This document shows, in pieces, positions 28,645-37,476 of a stretch of DNA of 64,000 bases (position 1 is the first letter of the stretch; each line of letters opens with the position of its first letter). Location: assembly GCA_902583265.1 (NCBI GenBank), contig CACHVD010000005.1, positions 1-64,000 on the forward strand, in the 5' to 3' direction. The notes below the pieces were generated by a model that saw only the letters and a list, made by a program, of their open reading frames with translations, did not search any database and was not told the DNA's origin. This stretch comes from an uncultured Prochlorococcus sp. (lineage in GTDB: Bacteria; Cyanobacteriota; Cyanobacteriia; PCC-6307; Cyanobiaceae). The translations under genes were made by a program, and so were the position numbers.

Positions 28645-29316
28645 ATGTCAATTTTGCCAAGAAGATTTGAACGAATCAAAAGTGTTTTAGATTGCAGAAT
28701 GAAAAACTTGACTGTTTTAGTTGAGGATGTCAATAAACCACATAATTTATCTGCGATATTAAGGACATGTGATGCGGCAGGAGTTTTCGAAGCAAATTTT
28801 ATTAGCAAAACGAATGCCGTTAAGACTTTTAATAGTACTGCTCAAGGAAGTCAAAAATGGGTAAAACTGAATAATCATGAAAACACTATCACGGCAATAT
28901 CAGATTTAAAGAATAAGGGTTTTAAATTATATGGAACGACTCTTAATAGTGAATCAGTAGATTATAGAAATTTTGATTATTCTCAAAATACATGTTTTGT
29001 TTTAGGAGCAGAAAAATGGGGACTAAGTAATGAACTTATATCAATGGTTGATCAATCGATTTTCATACCCATGAGAGGTATGGTTCAATCTTTGAATGTT
29101 TCAGTTGCTGCTTCTATATTATTATTTGAAGCTGTTCGCCAAAGAAAAAATAAGGGTATATTGCCCGCTAATGGAGAAGGGTTAAATATGGATGAATATC
29201 AAAAAACACTTTTTGAATGGTGTTACCCGGAATTAGCTGCGGTATATCAAAAATCAGCTAAAGAATATCCAAAGTTGAATGATCAAGGAGAACTTTATCC
29301 TATTACAGACAACTAA
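28645..29316 (+). CDS. trmH: tRNA (guanosine-18-2'-O)-methyltransferase
   Basis: The 223-aa SPOUT methyltransferase likely makes Gm18 in the tRNA D-loop. The N-terminal PRRFERIKSVLDCRMKNLTVL and VNKPHNLSAILRTCDAAG (conserved Asn/Arg) match TrmH. The trefoil-knot motifs are FVLGAEKWGLSNE near residue 130 and IPMRGMVQSLNVSVAASILL near residue 150. Its C-terminal extension fits TrmH rather than the shorter TrmL. It converges with the OppC-type gene. Confidence 0.9.
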   Translation: MSILPRRFERIKSVLDCRMKNLTVLVEDVNKPHNLSAILRTCDAAGVFEANFISKTNAVKTFNSTAQGSQKWVKLNNHENTITAISDLKNKGFKLYGTTLNSESVDYRNFDYSQNTCFVLGAEKWGLSNELISMVDQSIFIPMRGMVQSLNVSVAASILLFEAVRQRKNKGILPANGEGLNMDEYQKTLFEWCYPELAAVYQKSAKEYPKLNDQGELYPITDN

Positions 29317-29321
29317 ATTTA

Positions 29322-30164
29322 TTATGAATTTTGACTATCAAAAATTTCTTCAAGGTCCTCTCCTATAAAAGAAAGACCTAAAACTAAAAAAAACATTGCC
29401 AAACCTGGGAACAAAGCCGTCCACCAGATACCTGTAGGTAAAGCGGCAAGAGCCAGATTTAAATCACTTCCCCATTCTGGGACATCTGCAGGAACACCAA
29501 GGCCTAAAAATCCTAAACTTCCTAATACCAAAACAGCATCTGCAGCATTTAGGGTAAGCAGAATAGGTAATGGTGTTATAACATTTGGGAGAATATATTT
29601 AAAAATAATTTTTCTAACATCAGCTCCTGCAACTTGAGCTGCCTCCACATAAGTTTCGGATTTAACCAATATTGTCTGATTTCTGATTAATCTAAAATAT
29701 TGAGGAGAGTAAACAATGCACAATGCCAAAGCCGCGTTAAGGATACCCTTACCCAATACAAAAGCCACAACAACTGAAAGCAAAATTACAGGTATTGAAA
29801 AAATAGTATCCATTATTAGTGATAAGCATTTATCAAAAAAACCACCAAAATATCCACTTAATAACCCCAATGGCAAACCCAAACTTAATGAAAAAAGAAT
29901 AGCTAAGAATACAACTTCTATCGCTAATGATGATCCTTGCAAAGTTCTTAAGCAAACATCTCTTCCTAATCTATCTGTGCCACAAAAATGATTAAGAGAA
30001 GGAGGGGCAAAGATATCATTGCTTAACATTGAAAATGAATAGCCAAAAAAATTATTGGCCTCTAAAAATTTCATTATTAAAACAACAATAAGATAAAAAA
30101 GTACAATTAAAAATCCAGCTTTTCTGATATTTGCGCCGACACGATTAAGTGAGTTAAGATCCAA
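29322..30164 (-). CDS. Dipeptide/oligopeptide ABC transporter permease (DppC/OppC type)
   Basis: This 280-aa inner-membrane permease has the OppC-type N-terminal extension with LNHFCGTDRLGRDVCLRTL near residue 57 (the GTDxxGRDV signature) and an EAA loop EAAQVAGADVRKIIFKYILP near residue 172. Five to six TM helices are seen. No partner permease (DppB), ATPase or binding protein lies next to it, so the transporter must be assembled from dispersed genes. In picocyanobacteria peptide or related transport is likely, but the substrate is not determined. Confidence 0.88.
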   Translation of the reverse strand: MDLNSLNRVGANIRKAGFLIVLFYLIVVLIMKFLEANNFFGYSFSMLSNDIFAPPSLNHFCGTDRLGRDVCLRTLQGSSLAIEVVFLAILFSLSLGLPLGLLSGYFGGFFDKCLSLIMDTIFSIPVILLSVVVAFVLGKGILNAALALCIVYSPQYFRLIRNQTILVKSETYVEAAQVAGADVRKIIFKYILPNVITPLPILLTLNAADAVLVLGSLGFLGLGVPADVPEWGSDLNLALAALPTGIWWTALFPGLAMFFLVLGLSFIGEDLEEIFDSQNS

Positions 30165-30242
30165 GATCTTTTTTAAAGATATAAATGAAATATACCCAAT
30201 TATTTTAAAAATAAATAGCTATAAATTTTAAATTAAAATAAA

Positions 30243-32051
30243 TTACTGATTTAATTTCAAGACTGCCATAAAAGCTTCTTGAGGAACTTCAACTTTACCC
30301 ATTGCCTTCATCCTCTTTTTACCTTTGGCTTGTTTCTTTAAAAGTTTCTTTTTCCTAGAAATATCCCCTCCATAACATTTAGATAAAACATCTTTTCGCA
30401 AAGCACTTATGCTTTCACTTGCAATAATCCTGCTACCGATTGAGGCTTGAATAGGTATTTTAAATTGTTGTTTTGGAATAAGTTCTTTTAATTTCTCAAC
30501 TAAATTTCTCCCAATTCCATAAGCCTTATCTTTATGAACAATAGAAGTTAATGGATCTGCTCTTTCTGAATTTATTAAAACATCTAATCTAACAAGGTCA
30601 TTTTTTCTATAGCCAATCAAATGATATTCCATTGATGCATAACCTTGGGTTCTACTTTTCATTTGATCAAAGAAATCTGTAACAACTTCTGCTAATGGAA
30701 TTTCATAAATCAAGGTAACTCGATCTGTTGTTATGTATTTCATATCTATAAATACTCCCCTTCTTTCCTGACATAAACCCATTAATGTTCCATTAAATTC
30801 ATTGGGAGCATAAATTTCCATTTTCACATAAGGCTCTTCTATTGATTCCCTGAGTTGCGGATCAGGAATTGTAGAGGGATTATCAATAAAGATATGTTCC
30901 TGCTGATTTAAATTAACTTTATAAATAACTGATGGTGCCGTTACGATTAGATCCAAGTCATATTCTCTTTCTAATCTTTCTTGAACAATCTCCATATGAA
31001 GAAGTCCTAGGAATCCGCATCTAAATCCGAAGCCCATTGCGCTACTGGTTTCGGGCTCATATTTTAAAGCTGCATCAGATAATTGTAATTTTTCTAGTGA
31101 TACTCTTAAATCTGGGAATTGATCAGCATCAGTAGGGAATAAGCCACAAAAAACCATAGGATTTGCTGTCTTATATCCAGGCAAAGGATCATTGGCAGGT
31201 GAATTTAAAAGAGTAATTGTATCTCCCACTCTCGCATCAGCAACTGATTTTATAGAAGCAGCTAAATAACCAACTTCTCCTGCATGTAATTCATCAACTT
31301 GCTGCTGATCAGGCGCCATTATTCCTATCTCATCTAGTTCATAATTTTTCTTACTTGCCATTAATAATATTTTTTCTCTCTTATTTAGAGATCCAGATAT
31401 CACCCTGAAATAAACAATAACTCCCCTGTAAGGATCATAATAAGAATCAAAAATCAGTGCCTTTGTAGGTAGTTTAATTTCATCTTGAGGAGGAGGTACT
31501 CTTCTTACGATTGCTTCCAAAATATCTTTAATACCAACTCCAGTTTTTGCTGAACAATTTATTGCATTAGATGTATCAAGTCCAATAATTTCCTCTATTT
31601 CTTGTTTTATTTTTTCAGCATCAGCCCCTGGTAAATCAACTTTATTTAAGACAGGAATTATTTCAAGATTATTTTCTAAGGCAAGATAAACATTAGCTAA
31701 GGTTTGAGCTTCTACTCCTTGACTTGCATCAACAACAAGTAAGGCGCCTTCACAAGCTTGAAGGGATCTACTAACCTCATAAGAGAAATCAACATGCCCT
31801 GGAGTATCTATTAAGTTCAAAACATATTCTTGGGAATCTTCAGCTCTATATTTCATCCTAGCAGCCTGTAACTTGATAGTAATTCCTCTCTCTCTTTCAA
31901 GATCCATACTGTCCAAAAATTGTTCTTGCATATCCCTTTGCTGCACAGTACCAGTATCTTGAAGTAACCTATCTGCAAGGGTAGATTTACCATGATCAAT
32001 ATGAGCGATTATGCAGAAATTTCTAATTTTTGAAACCGATATATCAGTCAT
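30243..32051 (-). CDS. lepA: Elongation factor 4 (back-translocating GTPase)
   Basis: The 602-aa translational GTPase has G1 [15 protein letters not shown] near residue 16, switch region [11 protein letters not shown]3 DTPGHVDF and G4 NKVDLPGAD, then domains II, III and V. The LepA-specific C-terminal domain ends [32 protein letters not shown]. It catalyses back-translocation or ribosome rescue under ionic stress. Length is as expected. The start ATG gives the standard [23 protein letters not shown]. Confidence 0.98.
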   Translation of the reverse strand: MTDISVSKIRNFCIIAHIDHGKSTLADRLLQDTGTVQQRDMQEQFLDSMDLERERGITIKLQAARMKYRAEDSQEYVLNLIDTPGHVDFSYEVSRSLQACEGALLVVDASQGVEAQTLANVYLALENNLEIIPVLNKVDLPGADAEKIKQEIEEIIGLDTSNAINCSAKTGVGIKDILEAIVRRVPPPQDEIKLPTKALIFDSYYDPYRGVIVYFRVISGSLNKREKILLMASKKNYELDEIGIMAPDQQQVDELHAGEVGYLAASIKSVADARVGDTITLLNSPANDPLPGYKTANPMVFCGLFPTDADQFPDLRVSLEKLQLSDAALKYEPETSSAMGFGFRCGFLGLLHMEIVQERLEREYDLDLIVTAPSVIYKVNLNQQEHIFIDNPSTIPDPQLRESIEEPYVKMEIYAPNEFNGTLMGLCQERRGVFIDMKYITTDRVTLIYEIPLAEVVTDFFDQMKSRTQGYASMEYHLIGYRKNDLVRLDVLINSERADPLTSIVHKDKAYGIGRNLVEKLKELIPKQQFKIPIQASIGSRIIASESISALRKDVLSKCYGGDISRKKKLLKKQAKGKKRMKAMGKVEVPQEAFMAVLKLNQ

Positions 32052-32106
32052 ATAGAAAGAAAAATTCTCCTCTTATTACATCTTGATTAATATTAGCTAA
32101 TTAGGA

Positions 32107-33603
32107 TTATGGATGGAAACCAAAAATGGAATTATTTCTTTTTTTAATTTCTTTTATGAAGGTACTGTAATTTTCAGAGACTGATATTTCTGGATGAATT
32201 AAGTCATTTATTTTTTTCTGAAGATTGTGCTTATCGTTTAAAAATAAAACAGATTTTTCTAGAACCTCAACCATAATTGAAACCGCAGTACTTGCTCCCG
32301 GAGAGGCACCCAACAAAGCAGATATTGATCCATCAGATGAATTTACAATCTCAGTTCCAAATTTCAAAGAACCACCACCTTCAGTTTTTTTAATTATTTG
32401 AACTCTTTGACCAGCACTCTTTAAATACCAATCAGAAGGATTAGCTGATGGCATCATATTCTTTAAATTCTCAACTCTTGAGTTATGGTTCTTTAATGAT
32501 TGTGATATTAGGTAATGAATTAAATCGTTGTTCTTGAAACCAACGTCTAACATAGAAAAAATATTATTCTTTTTAATTGAACTAAATAAATCAAAGTATG
32601 AACTTTGTTTTAGAAATTTCGTTGTAAATCCAGCAAAAGGTCCATATAAAAGAAGTTTTTTATTATCAATCCATCTGGTGTCTAAATGAGGCACAGACAT
32701 CGGGGGCGATCCAATATCAGCTTTACCATAAACTTTTGAGTTATGTTTTTCCGTTAGATCTTTTTTCTCGCAAATAAGCCATTTCCCACTAACAGGAAAT
32801 CCACCATAACTTTTTGCTTCTGGAATTTTTGATTTTTGTAAATAATTAATTGTTTTTCCACCAGCACCAAGAAAAACATAGCCAGTTCTAATTGAAGTTT
32901 TTCTACCTTCAGAACTGATTTCTAGTTCCCATTCTTTTTTATCAATTTTCTTTAAATCTACTAATTCTGTTTTGTATCTAATTTCAACATTTTTGTTTAA
33001 GGAAACTAATGACAAATACTCTTTAGTTAAAGCCTCAAAATTAATATCAGTTCCTCTACCTATTTTGGTAGCAGCAATTTGATTAGATGGATTTCTATCT
33101 TTTGTTATTAGAGGAGCCCATGATGAAATTTCATCAAAAGATGTAGAAAATTCCATATCGATAAATTCAGGATTTTCGGTCATTTTCTGAAATCTTTTTT
33201 TTAAAAAAGAAATATTATCCTGACCAGAAACAAAGCTAATATGAGGAATAAATTTTAGAAACTTCTTAATATCAATTTTCCCTGCTTCATACAATGTGGC
33301 CCATAAAGACATGGATGTTTCAAAAGAACGATTTATTGAGAGCGCTTTATCTATTTTTAGATTTCCTTTTTCATCTAAAGGGGTATAGTTTAATTCGCAA
33401 TTAGCCGCATGTCCTGTACCTGCATTATTAAAAGCGCCAGTACTTTCACTTCCTGGAGCATTTAATTTTTCTATAATAAGCAATTTTATATCTGGTAAAA
33501 CTTCTGAAATCAGGAGGGCTAAAGTACTACTCATTATCCCTGCTCCTACTAAGACTGCATCAAAGTAGCTATTATCATTAGTGGGATTTTTAGATGAAGT
33601 CAC
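32107..33603 (-). CDS. mqo: Malate:quinone oxidoreductase
   Basis: This 498-aa FAD-dependent membrane-associated enzyme oxidises malate to oxaloacetate and passes electrons to the quinone pool. The Rossmann dinucleotide motif is [17 protein letters not shown] near residue 16. Mqo hallmarks are [14 protein letters not shown] near residue 62, [19 protein letters not shown] near residue 295 and [15 protein letters not shown] near residue 435. It supplies an NAD-independent malate oxidation step in an organism whose TCA cycle is incomplete. It stands as a single gene, diverging from the Nfu gene. Confidence 0.95.
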   Translation of the reverse strand: MTSSKNPTNDNSYFDAVLVGAGIMSSTLALLISEVLPDIKLLIIEKLNAPGSESTGAFNNAGTGHAANCELNYTPLDEKGNLKIDKALSINRSFETSMSLWATLYEAGKIDIKKFLKFIPHISFVSGQDNISFLKKRFQKMTENPEFIDMEFSTSFDEISSWAPLITKDRNPSNQIAATKIGRGTDINFEALTKEYLSLVSLNKNVEIRYKTELVDLKKIDKKEWELEISSEGRKTSIRTGYVFLGAGGKTINYLQKSKIPEAKSYGGFPVSGKWLICEKKDLTEKHNSKVYGKADIGSPPMSVPHLDTRWIDNKKLLLYGPFAGFTTKFLKQSSYFDLFSSIKKNNIFSMLDVGFKNNDLIHYLISQSLKNHNSRVENLKNMMPSANPSDWYLKSAGQRVQIIKKTEGGGSLKFGTEIVNSSDGSISALLGASPGASTAVSIMVEVLEKSVLFLNDKHNLQKKINDLIHPEISVSENYSTFIKEIKKRNNSIFGFHP

Positions 33604-33673
33604 AACAGAAAATTATCTTTTTTGCAATTAATCAGATTTCTTTCTAGGCTTATTATAAAGTTAATCCAAAATT

Positions 33674-33919
33674 ATGAGTACTGAAACACTCTCGCTGACA
33701 AACGAAAATGTAGAAAAAGTCCTTGACGAGCTAAGACCTTTTTTAATTTCTGATGGAGGTAATGTAGAGATTGCAGAAATAGATGGTCCAATTGTCAAAG
33801 TCAGACTTCAAGGAGCATGTGGTAGTTGCCCGAGTAGCACTATGACTCTCAAAATGGGTATTGAAAGAAAGTTAAAAGAAATGATTCCTGAAATAAGCGA
33901 AGTTGTTCAGGTTTTATAA
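33674..33919 (+). CDS. NifU C-terminal-type Fe-S scaffold (Nfu)
   Basis: The 81-aa protein is a stand-alone Nfu domain: [20 protein letters not shown] at the N-terminus and the cluster-binding [12 protein letters not shown] (CxxC) near residue 52, followed by EISEVVQV. In cyanobacteria such NfuA-type proteins assemble and deliver 4Fe-4S clusters to photosystem I. That role is inferred from family members. Normal length, own start ATG at 33674, convergent with the 85-aa membrane protein. Confidence 0.93.
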   Translation: MSTETLSLTNENVEKVLDELRPFLISDGGNVEIAEIDGPIVKVRLQGACGSCPSSTMTLKMGIERKLKEMIPEISEVVQVL

Positions 33920-33942
33920 AAAACTTTTAACTGAAATATATA

Positions 33943-34200
33943 TTATTTAGTTTTTAATTCCTTCAACAAAGATGATTCCATATCAAGGCAATCAATTGGA
34001 AGTCCTTGACCAATAGCGATTAAAAGAGGTGCAAGAATTCCTAAAGTAAAAACTAAATTTGATTGGCTTACATCATATTTACTCAAAGTAAAAGTTATCA
34101 AATAAATAATTGAAAAATAAGCATGTAGTGAAAAAAATTCTTTTGGCTTTAAAACTGGCCACCTTAAAGTATTTCCCAAGAAATATAAAAAACCTGTCAT
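33943..34200 (-). CDS. Small membrane protein of unknown function
   Basis: This 85-aa protein has two to three hydrophobic stretches (FFSLHAYFSIIYLITFTL near residue 22 and LVFTLGILAPLLIAIGQGLP near residue 48). A C-terminal soluble tail reads DCLDMESSLLKELKTK. The N-terminal MTGFLYFLGNTLRWPVLKPK is amphipathic. I recognise no domain. It is a plausible lineage-specific membrane protein. Confidence 0.6.
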   Translation of the reverse strand: MTGFLYFLGNTLRWPVLKPKEFFSLHAYFSIIYLITFTLSKYDVSQSNLVFTLGILAPLLIAIGQGLPIDCLDMESSLLKELKTK

Positions 34201-34326
34201 AAATAAATAGTTACATGAAGATTAAACCAAATATAAACATAAACCTTTTTAGAGACTATTTATAAAAAAATTTACCTAAGATAATAATTAAAAAAACATT
34301 AAATCTTCGTTTCTATTTGTAAAAGC

Positions 34327-34356
34327 TAGACATCCAAATCAAAATACGCTTATAAT
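34327..34356 (+). promoter_or_regulatory. Promoter of the riboswitch-DUF4278 unit
   Basis: TAGACA (34327-34332) and a perfect TATAAT (34351-34356) are separated by 18 bp, close to the sigma-70 consensus. Transcription would begin near 34363, giving a leader of about 93 nt before the preferred ATG that contains the whole structured element below. Confidence 0.65.
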
Positions 34357-34381
34357 AATTTGGTAGCAATCGCTACTTTTT

Positions 34382-34437
34382 CGTTCACCCTCATTTGAGG
34401 GCGCAGTTCGAGTCATACCATGGAACGGGGGATGGCC
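34382..34437 (+). promoter_or_regulatory. Glutamine-II-like (downstream-peptide motif) riboswitch
   Basis: This GC-rich leader contrasts with the AT-rich surroundings. The outer helix is CGTTC (34382-34386) with GAACG (34423-34427). Inside lies hairpin CCCTC / GAGGG (34388-34392, 34397-34401, loop ATTT), then CGCAGTT and TACCATGGAACGGGG. This order matches my memory of the downstream-peptide RNA, shown to bind L-glutamine and common upstream of short ORFs in Prochlorococcus and Synechococcus. The GGGG after the outer helix lies where pairing could affect ribosome access. Identification rests on pattern, not a covariance search. Confidence 0.72.
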
Positions 34438-34455
34438 GTGTTGTCACATCGAAAC

Positions 34456-34629
34456 ATGACTACTTTAACTTACAGAGGTAAAAACTACGTTCAAAACAAA
34501 GAAGCTGCTGAAAAGCAACTTGTTGAACTTACCTACAGAAGAAACGTATACACCAATAGAATGGATGACGCTTCTTCAAGTAATGAAAAAGCAGAATTAA
34601 ATTACAGAGGTGTTAATTACACTAAATAA
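34456..34629 (+). CDS. Small DUF4278 protein (three YRG-type repeats)
   Basis: The 57-aa protein starts MTTLTYRGKNYVQ. It contains three related units, LTYRGKNYV, LTYRRNVYT and LNYRGVNYT, the DUF4278 signature. The ORF track begins at 34420, but that ATG lies inside the structured leader and adds non-family residues. The ATG at 34456 gives the family's usual N-terminus, though no clear Shine-Dalgarno precedes it. It is bracketed by its own promoter, leader and terminator. Function is unknown. Control by glutamine would tie it to nitrogen status. Confidence 0.8.
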   Translation: MTTLTYRGKNYVQNKEAAEKQLVELTYRRNVYTNRMDDASSSNEKAELNYRGVNYTK

Positions 34630-34645
34630 TTTAATTAAACAAATT

Positions 34646-34674
34646 AAAAGCCCCTTTTCAGGGGCTTTTTTTTT
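34646..34674 (+). terminator. Intrinsic terminator after the DUF4278 gene
   Basis: AAAAGCCCC / GGGGCTTTT stem with loop TTTTCA followed by a run of nine T. This is the clearest rho-independent terminator in the window, and it closes the riboswitch-controlled unit. Confidence 0.92.
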
Positions 34675-34706
34675 GGGCTATATTTATCGAGAGTTCTTTA
34701 AAAAAT

Positions 34707-35501
34707 ATGTCTGAAAGTTGCTGTAATACAAACACATCGAATAAAGCACCTAATCAATTCGATCATAAAGATGCTATTCAAGAAAGATATGGTTCAGCCG
34801 CACTAGAAAAAGAAAGTTGTCTTTGTACACCAGTTGGGTTTAATCCCGTTTTACTGGAAGCAATTCCTCAAGAGGTTATAGAAAGAGACTATGGATGTGG
34901 GGATCCAACAAAATATGTTCAAAAAAATGATATAGTCTTAGATCTTGGAAGTGGTAGCGGCAAAAATGCTTTTATTTGTGCCCAAATTGTTGGGAAAGAA
35001 GGGAAAGTTATTGGAGTTGATCAGAATCCTGACATGCTTTCTTTATCTAGATCAGCCTCTAAAGAAGTTACAAAAAATATAGGTTTCAACAATACAGAAT
35101 TTCTAGAAGGTTCAATCGAAAAACTTGATGAATTAGATGAAGATTTAAGTCCATTAATCGCAGATAAATCAGTTGATATTATTTTAAGTAATTGCGTTTT
35201 AAACTTGGTAAGTCCAGAATCTAGAAATAACCTTCTAAGAAATATAAAAAGAGTTTTAAACGATAATGGAAGAATTGCAATTAGCGATATTGTCTCTAAC
35301 AAAAAAGTTCCTTTAAGATTGCAAAATGATCATGATCTATGGACAGGATGTATTAGTGGAGCATGGTATGAACCAGACTTTATAAGTGACTTTAAAGAAC
35401 TAGGATTTAAAAATTTAGAATTTGCAGAAAGGAGTGCTGAACCTTGGAAAGTAATTGAGGATATAGAATTTAGAACAGTAACTTTAGTAGGCAATATTTA
35501 A
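34707..35501 (+). CDS. ArsM-like arsenite methyltransferase
   Basis: This 264-aa SAM methyltransferase has motif I VLDLGSGSGKNAFICAQIV near residue 75. Features shared with ArsM are an N-terminal Cys pair (SESCCN), RDYGCGDP near residue 60, LSNCVLNLVSPESRNN near residue 157 and LWTGCISGAWYEPDF near residue 211, whose cysteines correspond to the arsenic-binding residues of the family. It probably methylates As(III), or it may be a close paralogue with another substrate. No ars operon genes are adjacent. Confidence 0.75.
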   Translation: MSESCCNTNTSNKAPNQFDHKDAIQERYGSAALEKESCLCTPVGFNPVLLEAIPQEVIERDYGCGDPTKYVQKNDIVLDLGSGSGKNAFICAQIVGKEGKVIGVDQNPDMLSLSRSASKEVTKNIGFNNTEFLEGSIEKLDELDEDLSPLIADKSVDIILSNCVLNLVSPESRNNLLRNIKRVLNDNGRIAISDIVSNKKVPLRLQNDHDLWTGCISGAWYEPDFISDFKELGFKNLEFAERSAEPWKVIEDIEFRTVTLVGNI

Positions 35502-35537
35502 AAAATTCAAGAGTTTAAAAATATAACTTAAATTTCC

Positions 35538-36761
35538 ATGAGAAATAATCTAAGAGATCAAATACCAGCATTAAAAAATAAGTATTATTTCAACTATGGA
35601 GGCCAAGGACCATTACCAAAATCTTCTTTAGAAGCAATAGTTAAAACGTGGGAAATTATCCAAGATTTAGGACCATTTACTAATAATATGTGGCCTTTTA
35701 TTTACAAAGAAATATTGAACACAAAAAGGATCATTTCACAAAAATTAGGTGTAAATTCAAAGAATGTAGCTTTAACCGAGAATATCTCTTCCGGTATGAT
35801 TTTGCCCTTTTGGGGAATAAAAGTAGAAGAGGGAGAAGAGCTGTTAATAAGTGACTGTGAACATCCTGGAGTAGTGGCTGCAAGTCGAGAATTTTGTAGA
35901 AGAAATAAATTAATATTCAAAATTTTGCCGATCCAAAAACTTAAAAATCTAAACGACGAAAATATAATTTTAGAGATTTTGAAAAATCTAAATAGTAAGA
36001 CTAAGATGCTAATTATTTCTCATATCTTATGGAACTTTGGATATAAAATTCCTTTAAAACAAATTTCTATCGAATTAAAAAATAATCGAGCAGATTCTTA
36101 TTTACTTGTTGATGGTGCTCAAACCTTTGGACACATAAACATTGAAAAAGAAGTTTTTTATTCTGATTTATATTCAATAACTTCTCATAAATGGGCATGT
36201 GGACCAGAAGGACTTGGAGCCATTTATGTCTCAGATAGATTTATTCATGAAACAGATCCAACAATAATTGGTTGGAAATCATTAAAAAAAGAACAAGGCA
36301 TTTATGAGCCTTCAGATAATCTTTTTCATGATGATGCAAGGAAGTTTGAAGTAGCTACATCTTGCATTCCTTTACTTGCAGGGCTTCGTAATTCTATAGA
36401 TCTTTTGGATAAAGACTGCCATGAAAAAGAAAAAAGCGAGCATATCAAAAGATTAAGTAAGAAACTTTGGGATGAATTAAATCAATTAAAGGGTGTTGAA
36501 TTAGTTTTAGAAAAAAAGTACCTAAATGGGATAGTTAGTTTTAATATCGAAAATATTGAAGATAAGGATAAATTTGTAAATAAACTTGGAGAAAAGAAAA
36601 TTTGGATTAGAGTTTTAGAAGATCCAAAATGGTTTAGAGCATGTATACATCAAATGACTACAGAAGCTGAGATTAATTTACTTTCTGAAGAAATTAAAAA
36701 TTACCAGGGTATTTCTGAGCTATCCCAAGCAATAAATTTTCCAGTAGATTCTGGGGATTGA
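35538..36761 (+). CDS. Class V PLP-dependent aminotransferase/cysteine desulfurase-like enzyme
   Basis: The 407-aa fold-type I enzyme has the PLP Schiff-base lysine in YSITSHKWACGPEGLGAIYV near residue 222, the cofactor Asp in VDGAQTFGHINIE near residue 195 and an N-terminal YFNYGGQGPLP. It resembles cysteine desulfurases and isopenicillin N epimerase-like proteins of cyanobacteria (COG0520). The SufS-type catalytic Cys loop is not evident, so another C-S lyase or transaminase reaction is possible. Its last 61 bp overlap the convergent SDR gene. Confidence 0.82.
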   Translation: MRNNLRDQIPALKNKYYFNYGGQGPLPKSSLEAIVKTWEIIQDLGPFTNNMWPFIYKEILNTKRIISQKLGVNSKNVALTENISSGMILPFWGIKVEEGEELLISDCEHPGVVAASREFCRRNKLIFKILPIQKLKNLNDENIILEILKNLNSKTKMLIISHILWNFGYKIPLKQISIELKNNRADSYLLVDGAQTFGHINIEKEVFYSDLYSITSHKWACGPEGLGAIYVSDRFIHETDPTIIGWKSLKKEQGIYEPSDNLFHDDARKFEVATSCIPLLAGLRNSIDLLDKDCHEKEKSEHIKRLSKKLWDELNQLKGVELVLEKKYLNGIVSFNIENIEDKDKFVNKLGEKKIWIRVLEDPKWFRACIHQMTTEAEINLLSEEIKNYQGISELSQAINFPVDSGD

Positions 36762-37405
36762 TTTTTAATAATATTGATCAAAAATTGGGAGGATTTTTCT
36801 TTACTAAATAATTTATGTTCTGGAACAAATTTATGAAAAGGTCTAGATAAATCAGTATCTACTGTTCCTGGATGAAGCAATGTGATAGTCGCCTTTGGGA
36901 AACGTCTAGCCCATTCAATACTTAAAGATTTAAAAAACTGATTTTGTGCAGATTTTGCAGCTCTATATGAATACCACCCTCCAGTTTGATTATCTCCAAT
37001 GCTTCCAACTCTTGCACTTATACTTGCAAAATTAAAATCTAAATCTTTTGGTATAAATTCTTCAATCGCTTTAGCTAATAAAATAGGAGAAAAGGCGTTT
37101 ATTGAAAAACTTTCTATCATATTTTTTTTATCAAGATGTTGTAATCTTTTTTCTGGCTGAAGAGAATCACTATGAAGTCTACCTGTAGCATTAACAACTA
37201 GCCTTAATTTTGAAGGCTGATTTGATATTTTATTTTTCAAATGCAAAAGGGATTGAGAATCCTCTATATCTAATTCCCAAAAAGAATTAAATTCACTTTT
37301 TCTTCCACACAAAACAACTTCTAAATCTTTTTCACTTTCACTCAGATCTTTAGCTATTTGGGTTCCAATTCCACCTGCGCCTACAACTAAGGCTAAGCCT
37401 TTCAT
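36701..37405 (-). CDS. Short-chain dehydrogenase/reductase
   Basis: This 234-aa SDR has an N-terminal nucleotide-binding motif ALVVGAGGIGTQIAKDL and catalytic Tyr/Lys in GGWYSYRAAKSAQNQFFKSL near residue 145, followed by LHPGTVDTDLSRPF. The C-terminus TGKFIAWDSSEIPW is typical of the CsgA-like subgroup, which argues that the coding region truly continues to 36701 and overlaps the aminotransferase 3' end. Substrate unknown. Confidence 0.88.
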   Translation of the reverse strand: MKGLALVVGAGGIGTQIAKDLSESEKDLEVVLCGRKSEFNSFWELDIEDSQSLLHLKNKISNQPSKLRLVVNATGRLHSDSLQPEKRLQHLDKKNMIESFSINAFSPILLAKAIEEFIPKDLDFNFASISARVGSIGDNQTGGWYSYRAAKSAQNQFFKSLSIEWARRFPKATITLLHPGTVDTDLSRPFHKFVPEHKLFSKEKSSQFLINIIKNQSPESTGKFIAWDSSEIPW

Positions 37406-37476
37406 TTTATTAAAAATAACTCAATCAATTCTAAGAAACTTTTCTTGTGATTTGCGTAAAGATCTTTCTTATTTGA

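Noticed and set aside
34420-34455. Upstream start of the DUF4278 ORF given in the track
   Set aside because: The ATG lies inside the riboswitch-like leader and adds 12 residues foreign to the family; MTTLTYRG at 34456 is the family-like start.
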